A DNA stretch of 28,073 nucleotides from CAUJGQ01 sp042408665 (GCA_042408665.1 JBHOQW010000295.1:1-28073), one strand, 5' to 3'; positions 1 through 6,895 are shown, counted from the stretch's first letter. A program made the numbers and translations. Notes: generated from the letters alone by a model not told the origin.

Positions 1-400
1 GCACGTCGTGGCTGTAGACACGGTAGAGGAACAGACGCGGGTCGATGAACTGCCACATGCGCTGGTTGAGCACCACCCGCGGCAGCTCGGAGAGCGACTC
101 AATGGGCCGCACCTCGGGGTGGTCGGGCAGCACCTCGAACATGGTGGCGCGCTTGCGCCGCACCGTGCGCCGCTCATAGGTCACCGGCTCGATGCGGGTG
201 AGCAGCGCCGCGAGCTGGGGCGGCAGCGTGATGCCGGGGACGGGCCGGCCGTCGAGCAGGGCGCGGGCGATATCCAGGATGAGCAGCCACTGCGGCGGCA
301 CGGCGGCCATCGTCTCGCGCACCAGGTCCAGAATCCCCCAGGACCGGTAGAGGTCATCGAGAGAAGGCGACTCGACCGCGGCGATCGGCTCGCTGGACAT
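1..400 (-). CDS. Partial CDS downstream of the MoxR/RavA ATPase (possible VWA-type partner)
   Basis: The frame starts at an ATG read from position 400 and stays open to the left window edge, giving 133 residues from MSSEPIAAVESPSLDDLYRS onward. It begins 4 bp after the stop of the AAA+ ATPase at 405, so the two are almost certainly co-transcribed. The visible part is soluble, with no signal peptide or membrane segment, and I recognise no catalytic motif in it. RavA/MoxR ATPases are usually followed by a von Willebrand factor A protein (ViaA-like) that acts as substrate adaptor. That is the best guess for this gene, but it rests on position only because the diagnostic MIDAS motif (DxSxS) would lie beyond the edge. 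Confidence 0.7.
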   Translation of the reverse strand, partial: MSSEPIAAVESPSLDDLYRSWGILDLVRETMAAVPPQWLLILDIARALLDGRPVPGITLPPQLAALLTRIEPVTYERRTVRRKRATMFEVLPDHPEVRPIESLSELPRVVLNQRMWQFIDPRLFLYRVYSHDV

Positions 401-404
401 AACG

Positions 405-1826
405 TTACGCCTGGTGGGGGCCGATCAAGGCGATCACCTCGCGTTTGAGCTCTTCGATCTCCGGCTTGCTCGGGCGGATGTGCGCCAGCGCCTCCAGGCA
501 GGTCTCCTCGGAGACGTCCTCCCAGGAGGGGTGGCGCAGGAGGGTGAGCACGCGGTTGCGCGCCCCGCCGGCCAGCACCTTGAACTCAAAGCGGGCGCCC
601 TGTCGGTAGGCCTGGTAGATATCGGCGATGTGCAGGATGTCCTCGATGTCGTGAAAGTCATCTTCGCTGTAATAGCGCAGGGCCTCGTGCAGCGCCTGGC
701 GAAAGATACGCTCGCCCGGCGATTGCTCCCGTCGGTCGCCGGCGATGGTGGTGATGGCGAAACGGGCCGCGGGCAGGTCGTCGACGGTGACCTCGAAGCG
801 GTGATGGAGCAGGGCCGCGGCCTTGAGGGCGTCGGCCGCCTTGGCCGCCGTGCGCGAGGAGATGTAGATCAGGCGGTCGTCGATCGTCTCACCCTGCTGG
901 GCCTTCTGCCGTGCCAGCCGCGCTGTGCGGCGGATCACGTCGTCCTTGAGGAAGGAGACCCAGTACGGCAGGTGGATAGTGTACTCCGGGTCCAGGCCGA
1001 GCACGATGGCAGCGATGCGCCTGGGGATCGCCAGCGGCAGCTTGGCCTCCTCCGGCACGGGCGGGGGTGGGCGCCCGTGCACCTGGTCAATGCGAATGGC
1101 AGCGTAGCGCGAGTCCTCGTCGGCCAGCGTGGCCTGGTAGACGAAGCGGTCGCGCACGGCCAGGAAGCGGTCGGTGGCGATGAGGAAGTTGGCGGCGGCG
1201 ATGGCGGTATGCAGGCGGGCGTGCTCGATCTCGGGGCCGTTGCGGAAGATGCCCTCGTTGAGGATGCCGAGCATCACATCCCAGGTGCCGCGCTGGGCGC
1301 GGGTGAACTCGTCCAGAAAGGCCCAGTCGGCGGTGACGAGCGTGCCCTCGGTGCGGCGGTGGACGATGCCCTGGCTGAACTTGTCCGCCTCGATCCCACC
1401 GACGACCTCCTCCTCTAGGGTGCCGTCGGTGAAGCCCTTCTCGTACACCGCGCCCTCGAACTGGGCGAACAGGCTGCGGGCAAACAGCGACTTGGCCTTG
1501 CCCGGTTTGGAGTGGATGAGCAGGTGCTCGTGGGTGGCCACGGCTAGAGCGGCGGCCTCGGCCAGCGGCTCGCGGCTGATCACCACCTGGCCGACGCGCC
1601 GGAACGGCTGCTTGAAGGCCTCGATTGCCTCGTGCAGGTCGCGCACGGCGCGCGGAGAGGACGGCCGCCACTCGGGGTACTCCTGCAGCAGGCCGCGCGC
1701 CGCGCTGGCCTCGGCGTTCGGCCTGCGTTCAGGTGCGCGCGGTGTACTGGCGGCCGGGCGCGAATACGCCGCCGCGTCCAGCGCGACATGGGCGGGAGGA
1801 TGGCTTGGGCGAGGTTCGGCCGTCAT
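405..1826 (-). CDS. RavA/MoxR-family AAA+ ATPase
   Basis: 473 residues. MoxR/RavA proteins are hexameric ATPases that remodel or metallate partner complexes, usually together with a VWA-domain protein. Visible motifs: a P-loop at about residues 106-113 (SKPGKAKS), a Walker B at about 168-173 (WAFLDE) and a following TRAQRGTWDVMLGILNE segment typical of the family. RavA itself has GPPGIAKS, so the Ala before Lys is normal for this branch, but the leading Gly is Ser here. Residues 1-55 are Pro/Ala-rich and probably disordered. The ATG at 1826 has GGGAG seven bases upstream on the minus strand. The next gene starts 4 bp after the stop. The AAA+ assignment is firm; the RavA-like label is from motif similarity, and the substrate is unknown. 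Confidence 0.88.
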   Translation of the reverse strand: MTAEPRPSHPPAHVALDAAAYSRPAASTPRAPERRPNAEASAARGLLQEYPEWRPSSPRAVRDLHEAIEAFKQPFRRVGQVVISREPLAEAAALAVATHEHLLIHSKPGKAKSLFARSLFAQFEGAVYEKGFTDGTLEEEVVGGIEADKFSQGIVHRRTEGTLVTADWAFLDEFTRAQRGTWDVMLGILNEGIFRNGPEIEHARLHTAIAAANFLIATDRFLAVRDRFVYQATLADEDSRYAAIRIDQVHGRPPPPVPEEAKLPLAIPRRIAAIVLGLDPEYTIHLPYWVSFLKDDVIRRTARLARQKAQQGETIDDRLIYISSRTAAKAADALKAAALLHHRFEVTVDDLPAARFAITTIAGDRREQSPGERIFRQALHEALRYYSEDDFHDIEDILHIADIYQAYRQGARFEFKVLAGGARNRVLTLLRHPSWEDVSEETCLEALAHIRPSKPEIEELKREVIALIGPHQA

Positions 1827-2169
1827 CGGCGTACTCCCGCCTCGGTTACCCCCGCGGCATCGGGAACATCTGTCGGACCGGGGCCTGCGGCCGGGTCCCG
1901 GCGCCCGCTACCGCGGGGGATGGCGGCTCCGGCCATGTCAGGAATTTCCGGACGATGCGCTGTCAGGTAAACCATGACCGGGTGCGCCGAATACTACAGT
2001 ATCAGATTTCGGGCACGCAAGGGGTGGAAACGTCCAGCAGGCGGGAGGCATCCGGCCGTATCCACCGCACACACCGCCCACTGGTGCGCTCGTCTCAATC
2101 CGGCGGCCGGGGCACAATACACCTGGATGCCGACCAAGACGCCGGTCAATCGGGCAGTGGAGCGGTGTG
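1827..2169. other. Divergent intergenic region with weak promoter candidate
   Basis: This 343-bp spacer separates the minus-strand ATPase from the plus-strand selenoprotein gene. Both strands were read and no convincing gene was found: the frames here are arginine-rich or lack a ribosome-binding site. On the minus strand TTGCGT (2015-2020) and TAGTAT (1991-1996) are separated by 18 bp and could serve the ATPase gene. The -10 sits on a small palindrome, ATACT-AC-AGTAT at 1991-2002. On the plus strand GGAG at 2159-2162 is the ribosome-binding site of the selenoprotein gene; I see no good -35/-10 pair for it. Confidence 0.3.
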
Positions 2170-2409
2170 ATGGCCGAGCAGCCGCGCGTCATCCTGTACA
2201 CGCATGAGCGCTGAACCGCCTGTCGGGTAGTGCGTCGCTACCTGGCCGAACGGGGCGTTCGGTACGAGGTCCGGGATCTCAGCCGCGACCCGGCGGCGCG
2301 GGAGGAGTTCCTGCGCCGCGGTTTCCGCCTGCCGCCCGTGCTCGTGATCAATGACGTGGCTGTAGAGGGCTACCAGCCCGACCGCTTTGACCAGTTGCTG
2401 GGAACGTGA
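2170..2409 (+). CDS. Glutaredoxin-like selenoprotein (in-frame TGA read as selenocysteine)
   Basis: Reading from the ATG at 2170 through the TGA at 2212-2214 gives 79 residues. The frame continues unbroken on both sides of the TGA and ends at a second TGA at 2407-2409. The protein begins MAEQPRVILYTHER, then the TGA codon (residue 15), then T-A-C, so the TGA sits exactly where the first Cys of the glutaredoxin CxxC motif belongs, giving UxxC. Further family marks are a beta-strand V-I-L-Y before the motif, R-Y-L-A-E-R-G-V after it, a D-L-S-R-D segment, the cis-Pro region L-P-P-V, and a final G-Y-Q-P-D-R-F. Such proteins are small thiol or selenol oxidoreductases; selenocysteine glutaredoxins are known in a few bacteria. 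GGAG at 2159-2162 is 7 bases upstream of the ATG; GTG at 2167 is an alternative start. The stop overlaps the next gene's ATG (TGATG). Ordinary gene callers would miss or truncate it. The alternative is a nonsense mutation in a decaying gene. Confidence 0.8.
2220..2248 (+). promoter_or_regulatory. Putative bacterial SECIS element
   Basis: Immediately behind the in-frame TGA a hairpin can form. CGGGTAG at 2224-2230 pairs with CTACCTG at 2238-2244 (7 bp, one G-U), with a 7-base loop TGCGTCG. The stem can be extended outward by 2223/2245, 2222/2246 and, after one mismatch, 2220/2248. The loop starts 16 bases after the TGA and has G as its second base, which fits the general bacterial SECIS description (apical loop soon after the UGA with a G near its start). 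The hairpin lies inside the coding sequence, as bacterial SECIS elements do. Folding was done by eye only. Confidence 0.6.
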
Positions 2410-3023
2410 TGACGTGCGTCGACGCGGTGATCTTCGATCTGGGCAACGTGCTCGTCTTCCATGACAACGAGCTGCTCTACCGCCGCCTGGCCGAGCGGGC
2501 CGGCACCACGCCCGCGGCGGTGCGGCGGGCGCTGGCCGAGCCGGCCCTGTTCTCCGCCATCAACCGCGGCCTGCTGGACGCGGACGGTATCCGTCGCGCG
2601 GTCTGTCGCGCCATCGGCGCGGATCTGGCGCCGGACGAGTTCACCGCCCTGTGGTGCTGCCACTTTCAGGTCAACGATGCCGTCCTGCCCCTGGTGGAAC
2701 GGCTGGTGGGGCGCGTGCGGCTGCTCCTCCTCTCCAACACCAACGTGCTGCACACCGCCTACCTGCGCCCGCGCCTGCCCCTGCTGGAGCGGTTTGACCA
2801 CCTGCTCTTCTCGCATGACCTGGGCCTGGTGAAGCCGGAGGCCGCCTTCTACCGGGTGGCGCTCGATCGCGCCGGCGCGCGGCCGGAACGAACGGCGTTC
2901 TTCGACGACGTGCCGGAATTTGTGGCGGCGGCGCGGGCGCTGGGCATCCACGGGCACGTCTTCCGCGATCTGGCCACCTTCACCCGTGACCTCACGGCGC
3001 TGGGCCTGCTGGACGCGCCGTAA
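2409..3023 (+). CDS. HAD-superfamily hydrolase (YihX-like phosphatase)
   Basis: 204 residues. All four HAD motifs are visible: motif I FDLGN near the N-terminus (Asp nucleophile, with Gly rather than a second Asp at +2, as in YihX-like sugar-phosphate phosphatases and haloacid dehalogenases), motif II LLLLSNTN, motif III Lys in LVKPEA, and motif IV FFDDVPE. The insert between motifs I and II is helical, as in the C1-cap subclass. The substrate is not predictable; a small phosphorylated metabolite is the usual case. The ATG shares its A with the stop of the selenoprotein gene (TGATG at 2407-2411), implying translational coupling. GTG at 2406 is an alternative start. Confidence 0.88.
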   Translation: MTCVDAVIFDLGNVLVFHDNELLYRRLAERAGTTPAAVRRALAEPALFSAINRGLLDADGIRRAVCRAIGADLAPDEFTALWCCHFQVNDAVLPLVERLVGRVRLLLLSNTNVLHTAYLRPRLPLLERFDHLLFSHDLGLVKPEAAFYRVALDRAGARPERTAFFDDVPEFVAAARALGIHGHVFRDLATFTRDLTALGLLDAP

Positions 3024-3042
3024 ACGCTCGCTTGTCCTTGCC

Positions 3043-3059
3043 GGCCGAATTTCTCGGCC
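3043..3059 (+). terminator. Terminator-like hairpin after the HAD gene
   Basis: GGCCGA at 3043-3048 and TCGGCC at 3054-3059 form a 6-bp GC-rich stem with a 5-base loop, 20 bp after the HAD stop codon. There is no T-run behind it, so it is only a candidate for ending the selenoprotein-HAD transcript. Confidence 0.35.
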
Positions 3060-3232
3060 CACTCAATCGCGGCAACCGGGGCCTCGGTCGCGTCCCCGCA
3101 TACTCCAGTTGGGTGTGAGCGGTTACCAACGACGCGGGAGGCGGCGCGGCCGCTCGCACGCCATACTCCCCTATGGCCGCACTGAGCAGGACGTTGTAGT
3201 GCCTGCTGGGCTGACTCGGAAAGGGGTGCTCG

Positions 3233-3298
3233 ATGTACATTGGTGGTGGTTTATTGTTGCTGATCCTCATCATTGTTTTGTTAGTGATCGTGTTCTAG
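3233..3298 (+). CDS. Small hydrophobic membrane peptide (21 aa)
   Basis: An ATG at 3233 with an AAGGGG ribosome-binding site at 3221-3226 (6-base spacing) opens a 21-residue frame, MYIGGGLLLLILIIVLLVIVF, ending in TAG at 3296-3298. The peptide is one uninterrupted transmembrane segment with no soluble part. Codon use (TTA, TTG, ATT, GTT) is A+T-rich and unlike the strongly G+C-rich neighbours, yet the frame is clean and begins at a good start site. Comparable tiny single-pass proteins beginning M-Y-x-G-G-G are common in bacteria and mostly of unknown role. Function is unknown. Confidence 0.6.
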   Translation: MYIGGGLLLLILIIVLLVIVF

Positions 3299-3339
3299 TC
3301 ACCGGTTCGTGCTGTGGCGCCCACCTCGCGCGCGGGCTG

Positions 3340-3374
3340 TCCCGAAGGCCACTCCACGAGAGTAACCTTCGGGA
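3340..3374. repeat. 9-bp inverted repeat downstream of the micro-peptide
   Basis: TCCCGAAGG at 3340-3348 is the exact reverse complement of CCTTCGGGA at 3366-3374, with 17 bases between. It lies 41 bp after the micro-peptide stop and about 100 bp before the PAP2 gene. There is no T-run, so it could be a factor-assisted terminator or a binding site. I see nothing else in the remainder of 3299-3477. Confidence 0.35.
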
Positions 3375-3477
3375 TCGTGCATCGCACCGGCTGGACACCC
3401 GCCAGCGACCGCCCCCCTTGCCCCGCTGCCGGTACGCTCATGACGGCGTCTCGCGCGTGGGACGTGGCAGCGGCCGA

Positions 3478-4242
3478 ATGAAACAGTTGAGCCCGGAACG
3501 CAGGCCTGTGCTCGGTGCCCGACGCGCGGCGGTGGCGCGGCCGTCGGGCGGGGGGATGCACGCGGTCGGCGCGGTAGCGCTGGCGTTCGCGTACCTCGCG
3601 TTCACGGGCGTCGGGCGGGGCTTATGCGGCGCTCAGATCGATGCCGTCGCGGACCGGCTTGCCGAGGCGCTGGTGCGCGGTCCGCTTCACTCACCGGTGG
3701 ATCGAAGCGCCGCGCTTGGCAGCCCGTATGGAAGCCTGCTGCTGACGTTCGCGCTGGCCCTGGCGCTCGGCCTGCGCCGTGGTCGGTCTGCCGGCGCGCT
3801 CGTGCTGGTGGCGCTGGCCGGTATAACCGCGCTGGAGGTCGGCCAGCGCCTGCGGTTCGGCGCCGTGCCTTGGGATGATCTGCCCGGCCTTCTCGCGCGG
3901 CCGCGTGGGCGCCATCTCCTGGTGAGCACGTACCCGAGCGGCCACGCCGCGCGGGCCACGTTCCTGCTGCTTACGGCCGCCCTGAGCCTGCCCAGGCGCT
4001 TTGCCCCTGTGCCGGTGGGCATCGCCGTGTTGCTGAGCCTCACGGTGGCGCTGCAACGCGTGCACGCGGAGGCGCACAGCGGGAGCGACGTGGTGGGTGG
4101 GCTCCTGCTGGGCGGCGCCGCCGCCCTTTCCGTCTTGGCCGTCCCGATGTTGGGAGAACGGTTGAGATCGGGGCGTGCACCGGGCGAGATACCTACGGGT
4201 CGCGCAGGAGCGCCGCCAACGGGTCGGCGTCGCAGCCGATGA
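3478..4242 (+). CDS. PAP2-family membrane phosphatase
   Basis: 254 residues from the ATG at 3478. The frame is open far upstream, but that part is arginine-rich shadow of the HAD gene. The PAP2 signature is clear in its second and third parts: YPSGH near residue 157, and R-V-H-A-E-A-H-S-G-S-D (the RX5HX3D catalytic motif) near residue 199. The first motif (KX6RP) is degenerate, with QRLRFG in its place. Several Leu/Ala-rich membrane spans surround the motifs, and a first span starts near residue 28. Members remove phosphate from membrane lipids such as undecaprenyl pyrophosphate or phosphatidic acid at the outer face. A second ATG at 3556 follows a G-run and would still include all spans, so the start is uncertain. 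The 3' end overlaps the convergent gene by 50 bp. Confidence 0.75.
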   Translation: MKQLSPERRPVLGARRAAVARPSGGGMHAVGAVALAFAYLAFTGVGRGLCGAQIDAVADRLAEALVRGPLHSPVDRSAALGSPYGSLLLTFALALALGLRRGRSAGALVLVALAGITALEVGQRLRFGAVPWDDLPGLLARPRGRHLLVSTYPSGHAARATFLLLTAALSLPRRFAPVPVGIAVLLSLTVALQRVHAEAHSGSDVVGGLLLGGAAALSVLAVPMLGERLRSGRAPGEIPTGRAGAPPTGRRRSR

Positions 4243-4462
4243 ACGCGGCGATGGCGGAAATCGTCTCACGGAAGTTCGGCGCTTCCGGGTCCGGCCGTCG
4301 GCAGAGGGCGAGGGCGTTCAGGCGCACCGGTGAGCAGGACAAAAAGCGCGCCAGAGCGTCCTCGTCCATGCCGGCCTTGCGCCGGTAGGCGGCCAGGGCG
4401 GACGCGATAGATCCGTCGTCCGTCTCAAACGCGTGGGCTGCCCGTCGTAACAGCTCGCTCAC
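4193..4462 (-). CDS. Small hypothetical protein, HTH-like
   Basis: 89 residues from a GTG at 4462 with GGAG upstream. The longer open frame reaching 4846 is arginine- and proline-rich outside this part and is rejected. The sequence is predicted all-helical: S-E-L-L-R-R-A near the start, a central M-D-E-D-A-L-A-R-F-L-S-C-S-P-V-R-L segment that looks like a helix-turn-helix of the Xre kind, and a C-terminal A-F-I-G-C-D-A-D-P-L-A-A-L-L-R. It could be a DNA-binding or antitoxin-like protein, but there is no toxin partner nearby. Function not established. Its last 50 bp overlap the end of the PAP2 gene on the opposite strand. Confidence 0.6.
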   Translation of the reverse strand: MSELLRRAAHAFETDDGSIASALAAYRRKAGMDEDALARFLSCSPVRLNALALCRRPDPEAPNFRETISAIAAFIGCDADPLAALLRDP

Positions 4463-4561
4463 GCCGGAATGTCTCCGCGTGCATGGGGGCTGCCTCGTTC
4501 GTTGATTCCGGCCTCTGCCAGAACTATCGACGGGTTGGCGCCATCGGATAAGGGGCAACGC

Positions 4562-4596
4562 GCCGACGCCTCCCGGTTGGTACGGGAGGCGTCGGC
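4562..4596 (-). terminator. Strong hairpin terminator of the catabolic operon
   Basis: GCCGACGCCTCCCG at 4562-4575 is the exact reverse complement of 4583-4596, giving a perfect 14-bp stem with a 7-base loop. It starts 37 bp after the stop of the LLM oxidoreductase gene on the minus strand. No T-run follows, which is common for terminators of high-G+C bacteria. It marks the likely 3' end of the operon that begins near 9690. Confidence 0.6.
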
Positions 4597-4632
4597 AGGG
4601 TGAAGGAACGCGCTGGAATCCGGCGACGTCGC

Positions 4633-5664
4633 TCAGTGCCAGGTGGGCGGCGGGATCTTGTGGATCTCGTCGATCAGCCAGCGGGCGCGCTCGCGCTGGG
4701 CGGGGGTTTCGGCCGGGATGCGCAGGGTCACGCGGCTGGCGTACCAGCGGTGCTCGCGCAGCACCTGGGGTAAGGTCTCCCACGTGGCCTTGAGGGCGAA
4801 TTCGTGCAGCACCTCTTCGGGGATGATCTGCCGCATCTCCGCCCACTGGCCCTTGAGCGACATCTCGTGCAGGCGCATGCCCAGCTCCTCACGCCCGTGG
4901 ACGCGGAACACACCGTGATAGGTGCGGGTGGAGCCGTAGAACGAGATCGGCTGGCGCAGCTTCTCCAGCTCCTGCTCGATCTCCGACTCGTTCTCACCGA
5001 TCACCAGCATGCCGCCGCCGGCGATCTCGATCTCGGTCATCGAGCGACCGGCCTTCTGCGCGCCGCGTTTGACGGCGGGGATGAGTACCTCGGTGAGGTA
5101 CTTCTCGGTGGCGAAGCCGTGGGGCAAGAGCCCGTCCGCCACCTCGCCGGCCACGGAGGCCATGATCGGGTTCACGGCGGACATGGAGATCTTCGGGAAG
5201 GGCGCGGGGATGGGACCGGGGTTGAAGAAGGGCGTCATCAACGTGAACGTGTAGTTGTCGCTGTGGAAGTCCAGTTTGGTGCCGTTCTGCCAGCACTCCC
5301 AGATGGCGCGCATGGCGCGGATGTAGTCGCGCATCCGTGGGGCGGGCGGTGTCCAGGGCACGGAGAAGCGGCGCTGGATGTGCCCCTTCACCTGCGAGCC
5401 CAGGCCGATGTTGATGCGGCCGCCGGACATGGCCTGCAGGTCCCAGCATTCCATGGCCAGCACCATCGGGCTGCGCGGGAAGGCGATGGTCACCGCCGAG
5501 CAGACCTCCACGCGCTGCGTGTGCTCGGCGGCCAGGGCCATGGCCAGCATTGAGTCGTGCTGGGTCTCGCTCACCACCACGGCGTCGTAGCCCAGCTCCT
5601 CCGCCTCCCGCGCCAGGCGGGGGATCTCCTTCAGCGGACCGTTGACGTTGGCGACGACTTTCAT
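4633..5664 (-). CDS. LLM-class (luciferase-like) F420-type oxidoreductase
   Basis: 343 residues, starting MKVVANVNGPLKEIPRLARE at the ATG at 5664; the frame upstream of it is not family-like. The beta-alpha barrel pattern of the bacterial luciferase family is visible: A-E-E-L-G-Y-D-A-V-V-V-S-E near residue 25, E-V-C-S-A-V-T-I-A-F-P-R-S-P, G-R-I-N-I-G-L-G-S-Q-V, the R-M-R-D-Y-I-R-A-M-R helix, and P-K-I-S-M-S-A-V-N with G-E-V-A-D-G-L-L-P-H-G-F. Members use F420H2 or FMNH2 to oxidise or reduce carbonyl compounds and thioesters. This branch resembles the F420-dependent ones, but cofactor choice cannot be proven here. It is the last gene of a four-gene operon, 52 bp after the acyl-CoA dehydrogenase stop, so a role in oxidising an acyl-CoA-derived intermediate is likely. 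Confidence 0.85.
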   Translation of the reverse strand: MKVVANVNGPLKEIPRLAREAEELGYDAVVVSETQHDSMLAMALAAEHTQRVEVCSAVTIAFPRSPMVLAMECWDLQAMSGGRINIGLGSQVKGHIQRRFSVPWTPPAPRMRDYIRAMRAIWECWQNGTKLDFHSDNYTFTLMTPFFNPGPIPAPFPKISMSAVNPIMASVAGEVADGLLPHGFATEKYLTEVLIPAVKRGAQKAGRSMTEIEIAGGGMLVIGENESEIEQELEKLRQPISFYGSTRTYHGVFRVHGREELGMRLHEMSLKGQWAEMRQIIPEEVLHEFALKATWETLPQVLREHRWYASRVTLRIPAETPAQRERARWLIDEIHKIPPPTWH

Positions 5665-5716
5665 CCTTGCTCTCTCTGGGCGTGAGGTCTGTCTGGACCC
5701 GATGGTGCCGCGGCCA

Positions 5717-6895
5717 TCAGGCACGGGGCAAGCCCAGCCCGCGGGTGGCGATGATGTTGCGCTGGATCTCGCTGGTGCCGCCGGCGATGGTGGCCGACAC
5801 CGCGTTCAGATAGCCGAAGGGCACCCGCCCACCCATGGCCGCGTGCCGGTGCTTCGGGTCATAGATCATGCCGCGCAGGCCGATCATGTGCATGCCGAGC
5901 GTTGCGATGCGCTGCTGCAGCTCGGACATGTACAGCTTGGTCATGCTCGCCTCGTAGTTCGGGATCTGGCCGGCAGCCTGCAACGAGATCACGCGGTAGG
6001 AGAGCCACTTGGCCACGTGCGCCTCGATCCAGCGGTCGGCGAACTCCAGACGCAGCGTCGGCCGTTGGCTGAAGGTGAGCTTGTGCGGCTCGGAGCGGAC
6101 GTAGCTCAGCATGCGCTCGAGCTGCTTGCGCACCCCCACGGCGTTGCCGATGCCGGAGCGCTCGAAGTCGAGCAGGGTGGCGCCCACGTACCAGCCGCGG
6201 TTCTCCTCGCCCACGCGGTTGCTAGCAGGCACGCGCACGTTCTCGAAGAACACCTCGTTGAAGGTCTGGGCGCCGGCCATGGTGGTAAGCGGACGCACGC
6301 TGATGCCGGGCGATTTCATGTCCACCAGGAACATGGAGATACCGCGATGCTTGGGTGCATCCGGGTCGGTGCGGGCCAGCAGGTACATCCAGTCAGCGTA
6401 CTGCGCCCCCGAGGTCCAGATCTTCTGACCGTTGATGATGTAGTCGTCGCCGTCGCGCACGGCGCGCGTTTGCAACGAGGCCAGGTCGGAGCCGGCCCCC
6501 GGCTCGGAGTAGCCCTGGCACCAGATGATCTCACCCTTGAGGATGGCGGGCAGGAAGCGGCGCTTCTGCTCCTCGCTGCCGTGCACGATCAGCGTGGGGC
6601 CGATCATCATCACGCCGAAGCCGCCGGGGTTGGGCGCTTCCGCCTCGGCGAACTCCTCGTTGAGGATGAACTGGTGTTTGACGCTCATGCCGGCGCCGCC
6701 GTACTCCTTGGGCCAGTGCGGCGCCAGCCAGCCGCGGGCGGCCACGCGCCGCCGCCACTCCTGCATGAGGGGGCCGCGGCCGAAGAGCCCGCTCTCCCCG
6801 TCGAGGTCTTTCAGCTCGGACGGAAACTCCTTGCGCAAAAACTCGCGCACTTCCTGTCGGAAGGCCGCCTCTTCGGGCGTGTCGGCGAAATTCAT
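5717..6895 (-). CDS. Acyl-CoA dehydrogenase
   Basis: 392 residues from the ATG at 6895 (MNFADTPEEAAFR), which has GAGGAG seven bases upstream; starts further upstream give an unrelated leader. Flavoprotein that forms an alpha,beta double bond in an acyl-CoA. Motifs: the FAD-binding Y-S-E-P-G-A-G-S-D at about 129-137, the N-G-Q-K-I-W-T-S-G strand at about 155-163, and the C-terminal G-G-T-S-E-I-Q-R-N. The usual catalytic Glu just before G-T-S is Gly here. In isovaleryl-CoA and long-chain dehydrogenases the base is instead in a helix-G L-x-x-E-R motif, and L-L-D-F-E-R (Glu245) occupies that place here, so the enzyme is probably active. It follows the CoA-transferase pair and precedes the LLM gene in one operon. 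Confidence 0.9.
   Translation of the reverse strand: MNFADTPEEAAFRQEVREFLRKEFPSELKDLDGESGLFGRGPLMQEWRRRVAARGWLAPHWPKEYGGAGMSVKHQFILNEEFAEAEAPNPGGFGVMMIGPTLIVHGSEEQKRRFLPAILKGEIIWCQGYSEPGAGSDLASLQTRAVRDGDDYIINGQKIWTSGAQYADWMYLLARTDPDAPKHRGISMFLVDMKSPGISVRPLTTMAGAQTFNEVFFENVRVPASNRVGEENRGWYVGATLLDFERSGIGNAVGVRKQLERMLSYVRSEPHKLTFSQRPTLRLEFADRWIEAHVAKWLSYRVISLQAAGQIPNYEASMTKLYMSELQQRIATLGMHMIGLRGMIYDPKHRHAAMGGRVPFGYLNAVSATIAGGTSEIQRNIIATRGLGLPRA

Noticed and set aside
414..1418. Long plus-strand open frame opposite the AAA+ ATPase
   Set aside because: Its composition is that of an antisense frame in G+C-rich DNA, with no family motif; the minus strand carries clear ATPase motifs.
1938..2201. 87-residue minus-strand frame in the divergent spacer
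   Set aside because: No ribosome-binding site, no recognisable motif, and it would run over the start of the selenoprotein gene.
2212..2214. Frameshift as explanation of the in-frame TGA
   Set aside because: The same frame continues as glutaredoxin sequence on both sides, so no shift is needed. A point mutation cannot be excluded but is less likely at the catalytic Cys.
2920..3477. N-terminal extension of the PAP2 frame
   Set aside because: It overlaps the HAD gene in another frame, is Arg/Pro-rich, and contains the separate micro-peptide gene; a start at 3478 or 3556 is more reasonable.
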